DNA of 64,000 nucleotides from Ophiostoma sp. CBS 140.51 (taxonomy: Eukaryota > Ascomycota > Sordariomycetes > Ophiostomatales > Ophiostomataceae), in NCBI GenBank assembly GCA_029298735.1, contig JANSLP010000115.1, positions 1 through 64,000 on the forward strand, read 5' to 3'. The notes beneath the pieces are model-generated. The model worked only from the letters and a program-made list of their open reading frames with translations. It was not told the origin of the DNA and searched no databases. The position numbers and the translations under genes were made by a program. Positions 1 through 11,000 of the stretch are shown one piece after another (positions within the stretch are counted from its first letter, which is position 1; every line of letters begins with the position of its first letter).

Positions 1-314
1 GCGGCAGTGCGGGTGGCACGGGGTGTCGGGATGGACAATAAGGTAGTAAAGTGGTGATCGAAACGATAAAAGATTTGTACTATTCGAATGTGTGCAATTC
101 GTCAACGTATATTCCACAAACTAAATTCAGCAATAATACGACAAGAAACTGAAAAAAAGGGGCTTGAATTTTTATTTTATTTCTGTTTGAATAAACCGCG
201 TGATAATTTTTTTGTTCAACGCAGAGCGGTCGCCATACTAAACAGTAGGTACCGGATATCCAACGCTTATTTTTCACTTCATTGCTCTCAACTCAACAAA
301 TTCACACTACCGCT
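1..314. other. Intergenic, downstream of lumazine synthase
   Basis: Lies 3' of RIB4 and reaches the window edge. Frame 1 on the + strand is open from the edge to a TGA at 55-57, which could be the tail of a gene outside the window, but 18 codons are too few to judge. The rest is AT-rich and looks like a 3' flank. No RNA gene seen. Confidence 0.5.
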
Positions 315-1077
315 TTAGTTGAGCTTGCCTGCCGCCCAAGCCTTCCGCTTCACGGCCATCTCTACGGCTGCCGAGCCCCAGTCCTCGCCGTGGTTGTGGC
401 TGCCCTCAATGACGCCCGCACGCGCCAGACCCTGCTTCTCGTTAAGGACCGTCAGCAGGCCAAAGATGACTGGCACGCCCGTGTCCAGCTGGACGCGCAT
501 CAGGCCCTGCGACACGCTGTCGGCAATGTACTCAAAGTGCATGGTCTCGCCCTTGATCAGCACACCAATGGCAATGAGGGCGTCGAACTGCTGGGTCGAA
601 GCGCCAGACTTGGAGCCCGTGGAGGCGGCAGGGGCAGTGAGATCGGTGGTGCTGCCGCCGAGGAGCAGGTCGCCGGCGGAGAGGGAGTTAGCCGAGTTGG
701 CAGACTGGACTTGCGAGGCGTCGAAGAATCTAACGGGGGAGGGAAGAGAGAATATGTTAGCATTTTCCCCCCGCGGGCATAAACACAGAATGGTGACGTG
801 CAGGGGAGGCTTGTAGCATTTTGCGAGGCAATGGATTGGGGACCGTGGAGGAAGCTGATGGAATCGTATCGCACCTTTGGACGGCCACGGGGAGCTCCCA
901 GGCGCCGGGGACCGACTCGACGACAATGTTGGACTCGGCGACGCCGCTGGCGAGCAGCTTGGCCTTGGCACCCTCCAGAAGAGGGTCGATGATAGCAGTG
1001 TTCCAGCGGGCATGGATGATGCCGATACGGAGGCCGGAGCCGTCGTGCGTCTGCTCAATGGGGCCCTTGTCGTGCAT
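315..1077 (-). CDS. RIB4: 6,7-dimethyl-8-ribityllumazine synthase
   Basis: Catalyses the penultimate step of riboflavin synthesis, condensing 5-amino-6-ribitylamino-uracil with 3,4-dihydroxy-2-butanone 4-phosphate. Exons are 875-1077 and 315-729; the 145-nt intron has donor GTGCGA, a GCTAACA branch site near 755 and acceptor GTTAG. The spliced product is 205 aa. The N-terminus carries the family pattern (RIGIIHARWN, then VPGAWELPVAVQR), and the second half has GVLIKGETMHFEYI, whose His (about residue 132) matches the catalytic base of the family, then the C-terminal WGSAAVEMAVKRK. Unusual: residues about 76-115 are a low-complexity Ser/Ala/Gly/Thr insert between DASQV and FDALIAIG, absent from bacterial enzymes; related insertions occur in other fungal copies. 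The start ATG has an ACA just before it; the frame is open further upstream, but only with non-family residues. Divergent from MLH2. Confidence 0.93.
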
Positions 1078-2004
1078 TGTGATGGTCGTTGGTAGGTTGT
1101 TGAGGAATGGATGAGGATGGCGGGGTAGGTTGGTAATGTTGCGTAGTGTTGCTGGGTATGCGATGCTGATTAAAAAAGCTGCAATTGATTGTGGGGTGAG
1201 GAGGAAGAGGAAGAGAGAAGGAGAGCAAACAAGAACAGGTCGACGTAAGATGTAGACGAAATCGGCAAGGTTAGCACCTTCTTTCCGAAGGAGCATAGGT
1301 CATCCAAGACAGTGCCTGTCGCACGCCTTTTTGGAGGGGCAAGCACAAGCAACCAGTGAAAAGGGTGGGGAGCTCTTTCCAGGTACCACCAGTCCGGGCT
1401 CGGCGCTTGTGATGCGAGCAATTACTAGACTTAGTCAGCTAAAAGTAGAGAGCAAACGGTGGTTCAGAACGGCCAGTTCACTGATTCTATTAGTTATCTT
1501 CCGTTTCCGACAGGGCAACAATGACGAAGAATGCTTGATGTCTCGCCATGTTACTAAACTGGGTCTCTCTTTTATCTTGTGAAGAAACGCACAGCTGTCG
1601 TTTTTGACCTGCATGTCTCAGGTGATTTAACTCTGCAGAAGTTGGGCTTCTGGCGCGTTTGCTCCTTCCCTCAACCCCTAGATTTGAGACGAGACGCTCT
1701 TTCCCCACGTGCACCTCCCCTAGGTGGGAATTGCTTCATCTCAGGAAGGACCAGAAAGCTCTGGTAACTCGTTCTTTCCTATACGGGCGCAAAGTATTGC
1801 GTCGAAGCAGACGAGAATCATGGCTGCCCCTTCTTGCCCCTTTTCGCGTCTTGTTTCTTCTACAAACACGCTCTCTTGGACGCGTCAGTTGTCCATCGGA
1901 AGAAAGTCAACATCCCGAAACACATTGCCGCGCCATCCCGTTGGAGGTTCCTAGTCTACGGTATCTAGCATCTTCTCGCCGATCTCGACCCCTCTTAGCC
2001 GGCA
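1078..2004. promoter_or_regulatory. Divergent promoter region RIB4 / MLH2
   Basis: 927 bp between two divergent start codons. It should contain both promoters and 5' leaders; no clear TATA box was recognised. The half nearest MLH2 contains an upstream ORF (1820-1954), listed separately. No other coding signal seen on either strand. Confidence 0.5.
1820..1954 (+). promoter_or_regulatory. Upstream ORF in the MLH2 leader
   Basis: An ATG in good context (ATCATGG) opens a 44-codon reading frame that ends 50 nt before the MLH2 start codon. It is basic and Ser-rich. It could reduce initiation at MLH2 if the transcript begins upstream of it, but the transcription start is not visible here. Confidence 0.35.
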
Positions 2005-4308
2005 ATGTCAATAAAGGCACTACCCGCAGATGCTTGCTGTTTGCTTGGCTCGACGACAGTTATTGTAACCCCAGTGAGTCTCGTCAAGGAGCTCGTGGAC
2101 AATGCCATCGACGCAGGTGCAACGGCCATCGATGTGATTGTGAGCCCAAATACCGTCGACAAAATTGAAGTACGCGATAATGGCCACGGAATCAGCTCTG
2201 TCGACTTTGATGTCCTCGGACGGCGTGGCCACACAAGCAAGATTCGTCGGTTCGAAGATCTCAAGACAGTCGGCGGAACCTGTCTTGGGTTTCGAGGTGA
2301 AGGATTGGCCAGCGCCAACACTCTAGGCTATGTGGCCATCACGACACGCACTGCCGAAGAGCCTATTGCCTCAAACTTTCGATTGGTGCCTGCTCTCGGG
2401 GGTATCTCACCAGATGGGCATAAACCAGTGCCTGCACCGGTGGGCACGACCGTGTCCGTCACCTGTCTTTTCTCGTTACTTCCAGTGAGGCGGAAGGTCG
2501 CGGTGCAAGACGCCCTGAAGACAATGAACGCCATCAAGACACTTCTGGGCGCATACGCCATGGCGCGTCCACGCTTGCGGCTCTCATTCAAGGCTCTGAA
2601 AGAAGCAGTACCGCCGTGGTCGTACCGGCCAACGATGAACGGCTTGACATTGGGTGGCAGTATTGACATGAGGCTGTCTGTTGCCATGCTGTTCGGTGTT
2701 GAAGCGGCCCGCCAGTGTCAAGAGGTCGTCACCACGACAGATGAACTATTGGATGGACAATCTACCTTGTCGCAAGCGATGTCAACCGACTCAAAAGAGA
2801 AGCAGGAAAATTTCGTCTTCGAGGCCTGCCTTCCACGCCCTGACGCCGACTTGACCAAGTTGAGGCAGGGTGGATTCGTGTCGGTCGACGGACGTCCACT
2901 TTCCTTTCACAACAACGGCATCGTTGACAGGCTGCTGACGGTATTTCACAACAGCCTTGGCAGGCTCATAAGCCAGATAAACTCACCGCAACAGTCAAAA
3001 GCGCGTGGCACGTTCATGCGGCTCAACATCAAGTGCCCTGCTAGCACGTACGATGCCAATGTCGACTCCGCTAAGACGAACGTGCTTTTTACGGACGAGA
3101 AGTTTCTATGCGATGCTTTTGCGATGCTTTGTACCAAAATATTTGTGCAAACCGAACATATGAGGTATCAAAATAGCCACGGAAAGTCCCCCCCCAGCAC
3201 ACCAGTTTGCACACAGCCAACTCTCTCTTTTGGTGGAAGCGCGTATAGTGGAAGCACGCTGGCCAGAGAGAGCCAGAGTCGGCCCTTGCAGAATCGCCCT
3301 CCTCAAGGCGTGGACAACAGTCCGCTTCAAGGACGTATGCAGGGACGTATGCAAGCACCGTTTACGGGCAGTCCACTCGGTATGGCACCCCATCGTGAGG
3401 CTCGCCACGTTGACGAGCAAACCCGTCTCTCCCAACTCAACAGCATGTTTACAGATGCTCCAGTAGCGGCACCGAGAGCGAGACAAAACCCGAGGACCGC
3501 TGGTGGAAATGAGTACAATTTCACATCACCACGAGGTGCAGGTGTCCTGAGGCGTGGGCCTTCCACTGCTTCGCGTCATATTCGGCTGTCACCAATTCGG
3601 AAGCGAGCTCCAATTCGCAGTATCCCAGTCGGCGGGCTACGGCCCCCGCCACCTTCGAGTCCCGTGGAAAACAACCGACACTATTTCCCCCACAATTTAG
3701 GACAACACAATGGCCTGGGACCTTCAGGTCTGACATCTAGTGACGGCTTTCTGCAGACAACTATATCATTTGGCGACCGGGGCGGAACAGGAAATCAAAC
3801 AGCAGAGGCCGACGAAGAGCTGCCGATCCATGGTGAGTCTAGCAGACACTCTTTCATGTCTGCACGGGAGCTCTACGCTCATGGAACGGCTGAGGCAGGA
3901 CCATTGCAACCCATCGCAACCAGGCATGATATTCGCCAACCCACACCAGAACAGTACAGTAAGAGGACCGGTCAGGCTGCACTTGCTTTACAACCCACGC
4001 CACCTTCCCAGGAGATGGATCCTATGCGGCCAGTTCAGACGATGAGGGTCGACCGGAAGAAGCTACGGCGCAATGCGGCAGCGTTTGCACGCATTACAAA
4101 GGCTTGGGACGAAGAGCCGGAGTACCTGTCCTCAGAAATGGCTGATATCTCGAGTATTAAGAGTCGACTGAGAGCAACCATTGTTGACTGGCTGGCAAAG
4201 ACCAAGGCAGAGAGAAAAGAGGCTGGAGCAGGGTCCGTTCAGGTTGAGTTCTACCTGCGGAAGAGCCTAAAGAAGAAGGCACTGTTGGTGCGGGATCTGG
4301 GGCAGTAG
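2005..4308 (+). CDS. MLH2: MutL-family mismatch repair ATPase, MLH2 / human PMS1 type
   Basis: Single-exon gene, 767 aa. The N-terminal 340 residues are a GHKL ATPase plus transducer domain: KELVDNAIDAGA (catalytic Glu29, Mg-binding Asn33), VRDNGHGI (Asp58), then TSKI and LGFRGEGLAS (residues 77-103) forming the ATP lid, and GTTVSVTCLFSLLPVRRK. The start IKALPADACCLLGS resembles the KQLP start of human PMS1 rather than MLH1 or MLH3. The region from about residue 390 to 690 is low-complexity and probably disordered. No endonuclease motif (DQHA...E) is present, which argues against PMS1/PMS2-type enzymes and for the accessory MLH2 class that pairs with MLH1. The last 90 residues are basic and helical, shorter than the usual MutL dimerisation domain. 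The assignment to MLH2 rather than another MutL branch is an inference. Confidence 0.85.
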   Translation: MSIKALPADACCLLGSTTVIVTPVSLVKELVDNAIDAGATAIDVIVSPNTVDKIEVRDNGHGISSVDFDVLGRRGHTSKIRRFEDLKTVGGTCLGFRGEGLASANTLGYVAITTRTAEEPIASNFRLVPALGGISPDGHKPVPAPVGTTVSVTCLFSLLPVRRKVAVQDALKTMNAIKTLLGAYAMARPRLRLSFKALKEAVPPWSYRPTMNGLTLGGSIDMRLSVAMLFGVEAARQCQEVVTTTDELLDGQSTLSQAMSTDSKEKQENFVFEACLPRPDADLTKLRQGGFVSVDGRPLSFHNNGIVDRLLTVFHNSLGRLISQINSPQQSKARGTFMRLNIKCPASTYDANVDSAKTNVLFTDEKFLCDAFAMLCTKIFVQTEHMRYQNSHGKSPPSTPVCTQPTLSFGGSAYSGSTLARESQSRPLQNRPPQGVDNSPLQGRMQGRMQAPFTGSPLGMAPHREARHVDEQTRLSQLNSMFTDAPVAAPRARQNPRTAGGNEYNFTSPRGAGVLRRGPSTASRHIRLSPIRKRAPIRSIPVGGLRPPPPSSPVENNRHYFPHNLGQHNGLGPSGLTSSDGFLQTTISFGDRGGTGNQTAEADEELPIHGESSRHSFMSARELYAHGTAEAGPLQPIATRHDIRQPTPEQYSKRTGQAALALQPTPPSQEMDPMRPVQTMRVDRKKLRRNAAAFARITKAWDEEPEYLSSEMADISSIKSRLRATIVDWLAKTKAERKEAGAGSVQVEFYLRKSLKKKALLVRDLGQ
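3331..3354 (+). repeat. 12-bp tandem repeat inside MLH2
   Basis: Two adjacent copies of a 12-bp unit (ggacgtatgcag then ggacgtatgcaa) encode GRMQGRMQ at about residues 443-450, in the disordered middle of the MutL homologue. It looks like a recent in-frame slippage duplication. Confidence 0.8.
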
Positions 4309-5715
4309 CAAATTATTGTGTGTATCAGAGCATCCAAACCCAATGTGTATCATCTGGAACCGGCAGCTTGCCGGTGGGCTATGTTTTGGAAGGCTATATG
4401 GCCAGCAATGCTATCCCTGGAATTTCTCGAGGAATACAGTTTCGTGCCATCGTACGCTGTGCTCATCGACGGAGAAAAGGAGGTCACGATAACCATGTAA
4501 ACGAGAATAACCTATTAGATTAAAATTAAACACATACCCAAGAACGGAACTTACCAGGCTTAGCTGTGCGCTGTTCTAGAAGCAAGCTTTTCACTGCCCA
4601 ACAGGGGCCATGTCGGACCCCTTGTTGGCTGTCAACAACGGGAGATGAAGTCTATTTTGGGCCTGGCCAGCTCGTATTGCCGATCTTTTGCTCAAGGGGC
4701 CTTGCAAGGGAAAACGACTGTTTTCTGTCTTTGATAACCCTGCGGAGTATTACAGCCTGCCATGCATACAAACAATCTGACGAAAGCTTGTTGATCTCCA
4801 AGGAGAGCAACGAATGGACTCGCTGCAAAGAGTGCTCCAAGGTTGCGTATGGCGATCTTCTCACGCTGAACTGCAGTCCACAGTGGACTCACCGTCAGAT
4901 TCTGTGCCTGGTGCCGGGCCCGCCGTCTTGCTCTGTTCAAATCGGAAGTAAACAGAATGCCACTGGCCTTGCAGTTTACATAGAAGAAAGTGTTGCCCTC
5001 GTCTCCAGGGTGGTTCAGGTCTACAGCCTTGTAGGGAAATTCAAAATGCCCGGGCCCTGTTCCGTTTCGTGAGAATTTTTGAGCTGGGCTTTGTGTGAAT
5101 TTTTTTTTTTTGCTTTTTTGGTGCTATTTCTGTGCACACGATTACGGCAGGTGAAACGTCGCTGTTGAACATATCGTCGGTTGGACGCCCCCTCGTGCCA
5201 TTTCAGCAGAGCACGAGTATGAGGTTACCGCAGGCGCACTGCCGTTCTGTGTGCTAGTGATACGACGTCCCTTTAACTTTTTTTTGGAGGCGTACGGACC
5301 ACACAACTGCTGTAAAAGGGCGCTTGGACGAGTATATTTTCTGAGATGAGCAGATTGCGATGCAAATGAGAACAGACAGAAAAATAAAAATAGCGTTGAA
5401 GTTGTTTCATAAGGTGAACATCGTTTTCTCGTGAGTTGAAACGGAGAAGAAAGGAGCCCCCAAAGCTTGAAATTTACTGGCCCTACCCGATTTTGGCTGC
5501 AAGGATTTCCTAGCTTCCTGTCTGACGGCACTGTCAAATTTCCCTCAGGTTCAGCCTCAACGGGCGTGGCGCGCATTTTGTGTCTCACGTCCAAGAAGGA
5601 AGAAAAAAGACATTATTCATACGACATGTGCTGTATCATTTCACGATAACACGCCTAAGTGTGGAGAAACAAGGGGTGCAGGAAGCTGAAGTGGGTCTGT
5701 TTTTGGTGCTTTCTC

Positions 5716-5737
5716 AAAAAAAAAAAAAAAAAAAAAA
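5716..5737 (+). repeat. A22 homopolymer
   Basis: An uninterrupted run of 22 adenines in the intergenic region, followed by a purine-rich stretch. It is a simple repeat and is likely length-polymorphic. It is not obviously the tail of a retrocopy, because no coding similarity precedes it. Confidence 0.9.
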
Positions 5738-7891
5738 GAAGAGAAAACATAAGAAAAAAACATTTAAGCGATGCTGGAGTTCGTTAGTGCCATGCTCTTT
5801 CCGAGTCAGTGTTCCACGAGCTTTGGGGCAAGAAGGCACGACCACGAACACTCTGCACGGAAAGGAAGGAACGATCGGGAACACAACAGACGAAGGAGAA
5901 ATAAAAGAGGGGGAAAAGAGAAAGCGGACTGAAGAGAGGAAGATGCCGGAAAACAGGGAATGGGGACACAGACAGACAGAGCAGAAAGGGACCTGGACCT
6001 GGAAGGGACGGCAATTCGTGCCTTCTTTTCAACTGCATTATGGGCGGCGCCTTCGCTTCTTGTCACCGAACAAAGTGCTGACGGGCTGCCGCATTGGCAA
6101 TAGTGGACCAGAAACCCACAGGGCTCGAACGCGCGACAAGCATCGATGAAGAAGAAGCTGGAAAGGATGCGCTGGGCAAAATTATGGAACAGAAACAAAA
6201 CAGTTCGCCAGCAATCGAAGAAAATCGCAAAATCTGTTGAACAGTTCGGTGACATCCGGCGCCAAGACATCGATACGAAGAGCGCCGGAAGGAAGGGGGC
6301 CAGCAGGGAGGGTCTGAGCCTCGCTCTCAGGAGAAGGAGAAATGGGCGGCCGGGCCCAAGTAGGAACCCACAAAGCAGGGAAAGAAGAGAAGAGGGAAAG
6401 AGCGATGCAGCGTCGCAGTCCAACCACAAACAACCAGAAACAAGAGAAAAACCTCGTACCTCGTATATGAATGTAACCAAACTGCGCTATTGACCCTACA
6501 AATTTTGGGTGCCCTTCCAAGTTGTGAGGCCGTTTCCACGCTGGCCAGCCGTCCACACACCCCTTTTTCGTTGTCCAGCGATCGCTCTGCAAAACGCACG
6601 CTAACTCCCACCAACGAATACGAGTCTGCCAGCACAACTGACGCGGCACAGAAAGAGCGAAAGGCAGGAGAGGCACAGTGCTGGTCATCCGTCGTACATG
6701 AGAGACACCGGGTGCGGAGGACAAATGTAGGACCACTGATAGAGAGAATCGAAGTACGAGTGCTGGGTGCTTGGATCATTTGTCGAGGACGCGTCTGCCC
6801 GCATATATGCATGGCCTTTTCTGACGTCTGTCGTTCCGGCCCTTTGAGGCCGTCGTGCACCGATGCAGTGGAAATACACACCATTCACACCCACGCCCTG
6901 CCAATCCTCACCAAGTCCAAAAAAAGCAACAACGACCAGGCCCCCCATCGACCCCACTTTTCCATCATCGCTCTCGCACTCTTTACCTCCAAAAGTACGC
7001 AGAGTGGGTACCTTGCGCGCTATTAGTCCTTCCCGCAGAGGCAGAAAAGGCCCTGACGCTTCCTTGTCTAGGCACTCTAGGCACCTCGACCCAGGCTTTA
7101 ACCAGGCCTGAAGCAGTGCTTCCTTGTTTCAACTAACGCTGCGAGCGCTGTTTCCAAGTGCTGAAAATGGGCCAAATGGGCCTCCGGGCGTAAGAGGTGC
7201 CTGGTGCTAACTGTGAAGGGATTTTCTGCCACTTCCGCCGGCGTGCCAAAACAGGAAGAACAAGGGCAGGAGCAGCCTTTTCTCCTTCCTTGGCTTTGCT
7301 GCATCTTCGTATCTTACTTTCTTTGTATCTTTGCACTGTCCAAACCGCCCTTTCTCACCTTATTCTGTCGCTCGAGGGCGCACACCACTCGTTTTCTTTT
7401 CTTTTCTCCTGCTTTTTAATCATCCTTTAATCTATCCTTTTTTCTTTGTATTTCCGCCCTTTACTCGTTCTGCCGACTGTCGGCGCCGCCTCTCGTTTTT
7501 AGCTGCAGTGCCCGATTCTCGACGTTCGTTATCGTTTTAATTGCTTGTCTTAATTTAGGGGGTCGAAGATCGTAGCTAGAATCACCGGAAATCCATCCCG
7601 CAACGACACGAAGTGCCGGCCACACAGCCTGGGCTTTCGCATCCTGCCATCTGCATCTTCTTCCAAGGAGGCCGGCCAAACGATCCGATCGCGATACTGT
7701 CCCCTTTTCAAGCGTCCCGATTGCCCTGCGCGGCGCGATTATCGTGACAACTTCATCGGTTTATCGGCGCACACGCGATCGAAAAGCCAAGTGATCGCTT
7801 CGCGAAACGACATCCCTCGTTTGGCTTCGAACAGCAAACAATTCTGCTCAATCTCTACCTAGTCTCTGGCAGACGTGTTCGCCCGTCCAGG

Positions 7892-7909
7892 ATGATGGGG
7901 CTCCCATAG
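7892..7909 (+). promoter_or_regulatory. Short uORF in the leader of the spray-like gene
   Basis: Two consecutive ATG codons followed by three sense codons and TAG make a minimal upstream ORF 111 nt before the proposed main start at 8021. It could lower translation or allow reinitiation if it lies in the transcribed leader. Confidence 0.35.
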
Positions 7910-8020
7910 CTACCTCTCCAAGCCGCCTCGCCTTTTCAACTGACACGAAAACCAGACCTCCTTTGTTCGATCCGCTTCAACCCTCTCAGAAACACAAACC
8001 GACGCTCTTTTTTGCCCAAG

Positions 8021-11000
8021 ATGGACGCCCATTACGACTCACAACGCACGATGGCTGCGAAGCACCTGCCGTCTCTCGCGAACCCGCCAAACAACTCTCC
8101 CAGCGGGCATATCCGGCGACGACTACCACGGGAAATGTCCCTACAAACATCCTCTTCGTTCTCAACGACTAGCCGTACAAATCGAATACGACGACAACTA
8201 CAATTGCCCTCGATGGCCCTGCCACACCTACGGAGGCCATCCACCGCAAGGACGAACCTCGTGATCGCCATGCTCGTGGTTCTTTTGGCGTGCATCGGCA
8301 TCCAACCTGCAAGTGCCGTTTCGGTGCAGTTTGAGAACTGCATGCCCGACGACTACGTGAACAACAAGGACCCGGTTCTGCTCCAATGGATCCCGCTCTA
8401 CGTCGAAGCTTCGTTTGACACCACAACTGGTGACAACCGCAACCTAATTGTCACCATGTACGGCAACGTCACCGGTACCCGGTCATCAAATCCGCTGCCA
8501 TCCTGGGACAGTCCTCTCTGGAACGACACCTCTGACACGGACGGCAAGATCTTGCGTGAGCCAGACACAACAGTCGCGACGCCCAAGCTCACGACACTGC
8601 ACAGTAAGATTGAGGTCCTCACATACGAGCCTTGGAACAACGACACCGACTTCTGTGCCACCTCCCTGACAAATGGCGTATGCCCGCTGGGCCCCGTCTT
8701 CAATACGTCCGTCATTCCTTACACCGACCTCCCCTCGGTGTCGATGTCGAACGTTTTCACCACATCCTACGCATTCACCTCCTTCTCGGCGACGTTCATC
8801 ATTCGCTATGGTGACGCCGCTTCCACCACCATTGGATGTGTATCGGCCACCGTCACACCTTCGCTCGGCAACCTGGCTTGGGTGATCAAGTTCCTCCCAC
8901 TGCTTGTCCTGCTCGCAGTGGGCTTCGCAACCGTCTTTGCTGGTATGTACAGTCCGTGGGGCACGGCCGACATCTTCCACTGGACGAGCAACTATGGCCG
9001 CGACCCGGATTTGCTGCGTCTGGTGACGCCGGGCTTTGGTGACTGCCTGCAGTACCTCCAGTTCATCGTTCTCACGGGTGGCCTGACCCTCAGCTACCCT
9101 GGCTTTTACCAACCCATTGTGAGCCAAGCATCGTGGTCTACCCTCATGTTCAACACGACGTTTGTGAGCAAGCAGACCGGCATCCCTAACATTGTGGACG
9201 GCATCTACTCCACGAACGGCTCGTATGGTCTGCAAAACTTGGGCCAGCTTGCTGGTATGGGTCAAGTTGAGGATATCTGGGCCGGCATGATGGTGTGGCT
9301 GCTGGTGATTATTGCAGGTGTTGTGATCCTCTCCCAGCTCGGATTCGCGATCCAGTGGATCTACCGCTCCGTGCGCCGGATTCCCGAGGAGGACCTGCGC
9401 TCCAAGAATTGGCCATTTTCGGTCGGCAACCTTATCCGCATCGTCTTCAACTATTTCCTGCTGCCGCTAGTCTCTCTGTCTACCTTCCAGTTTGTAGTTG
9501 CGCCCAGTTCGCCAGACTACACCGTGGCATTGGCGGCAGTAACTCTTGCCGCTATTCTCGGCTTCGCCGCCTGGTTACTGTACCTCATCATCAGCACCAA
9601 GCCTCGCGCGGTCCTCTTTGATGACCTGCCGACACTGCTCCTCTACGGCCCGCTTTACAATACGTACTCAGACGAGGCTGCCGCCTACGCTCTGTCCCCG
9701 TTTATGGTAACGCTCATAAGAGGTATTGCCATTGGTGCCGTGCAGCCGGCTGGTATTGCTCAGATCATTCTCCTGGCTATCTGTGAGGTTGTCCAGATTG
9801 TGACGCTGCAAGCGATCATGCCCTTCCACAAACAGTCCTCCATGAACATGTATCACACGCTATTTGCGACCCTTCGTTTTGTCACCATCATGCTGATGAT
9901 AGCATTTATCCCAGCACTGGGCGTCACTGAGGGTCCAAAGGGCTGGATCGGTTACGTCATCCTGGTCATCCACGCAGGTATTCTGGTGCTTGGCTTCTTC
10001 CTCAACGCCATCCAGACGCTGCTTGAGGTCATTGCCCGCATGGCAGGCGCTGGCGGTGATGATGTTACTGGTCAGACCCGTGGTGGCCTGTCCAAGATCT
10101 TTGGTATGCGCCAGTTGTCAAGACGTATGCCGCGCCGTACTGCAGGTGCTGCATCCCGCCAGAGCCAGATGTCGAGTGCTGGCATGCTGGACTCCGAGGA
10201 GGCTAGCAAGGCCGGTTATGTCATGCCCGGAGGCCGTCTGCGCAGTGAGTCTGCCGGTAGCATCGGTGTTCTCATGAACGGCAAGCCTGGCCAGCGGAGC
10301 TCGTCTGCCCTTGACAACTTTAGTGTGGAGGGTGGCATGGCGCAGGCCGGGCGGAACCTGGAGAGCGGTGCTGGGTCATACACCCCTACTACGGCTGGCG
10401 AGATGAGCAACTTCTCTTTCCTGCCATCGCCCAACCCCAACCGCCTGTCGGGAGCTACTGGCCTTTTCGCCGGTGCAAACACCACACCAGTGGAGGCCAG
10501 CGACCCATACTACCGCCAGCCGAGACGCACCAGACGGCCAACGGTCAGCCAAGACAACGCCCCCTCCCCAGCTGACCGGACCCGTGGCTCATGGGCCAGC
10601 GGTGATTGGGGCCAAGGTGCAGTAACCCCCGGTGGTGGCCCGGCACCTCCTGCCGCAGCTGCCACAGGACCCAACTCCAACAGTGCCGCCAACGCAGCTG
10701 CCGCCGCCGCGATCGTTGCCGGTGGCGTTCCTGCCATCACAGGAGACGGCGATATCGAGGGCCAGCCGTCTCGGGGCGCTACTCCCGCACCATACGGCCA
10801 GCCAGCCTTCTCTCCTAGAACCGACTACTCTACCCGCGAAGTCGACTTCTATTACGGAGTGAGGGGCCAGCGCCTGAACTCAGACGCTCCTGGCCGGAGA
10901 CTTGGCACTGGACCTGCAGACCCCACGGGTCCCATGGCGTCGGCTGCTGGTTGGTTCCGCACCTTTATTGGCGGTAAGACCAAGGAGAAGGGCAAGGGTT

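Larger units (their letters stand above)
4309..8020. other. 3.7-kb intergenic region upstream of the spray-like gene
   Basis: No gene could be supported. ORFs up to 178 codons occur (4566-5072, 6490-7026), but none has recognisable motifs or fungal intron structure. Visible features are a 22-nt A run (5716-5737), a strongly purine-rich + strand at about 5840-6440, and a pyrimidine-rich stretch at about 7260-7480 that suits the promoter or leader of the downstream + strand gene. A five-codon uORF lies at 7892-7909. Confidence 0.5.

Noticed and set aside
6100..6170. tRNA-like T-loop (RC of gggctcgaac) on the minus strand
   Set aside because: The flanking bases do not form a T-stem, and no matching acceptor or anticodon stem was found.
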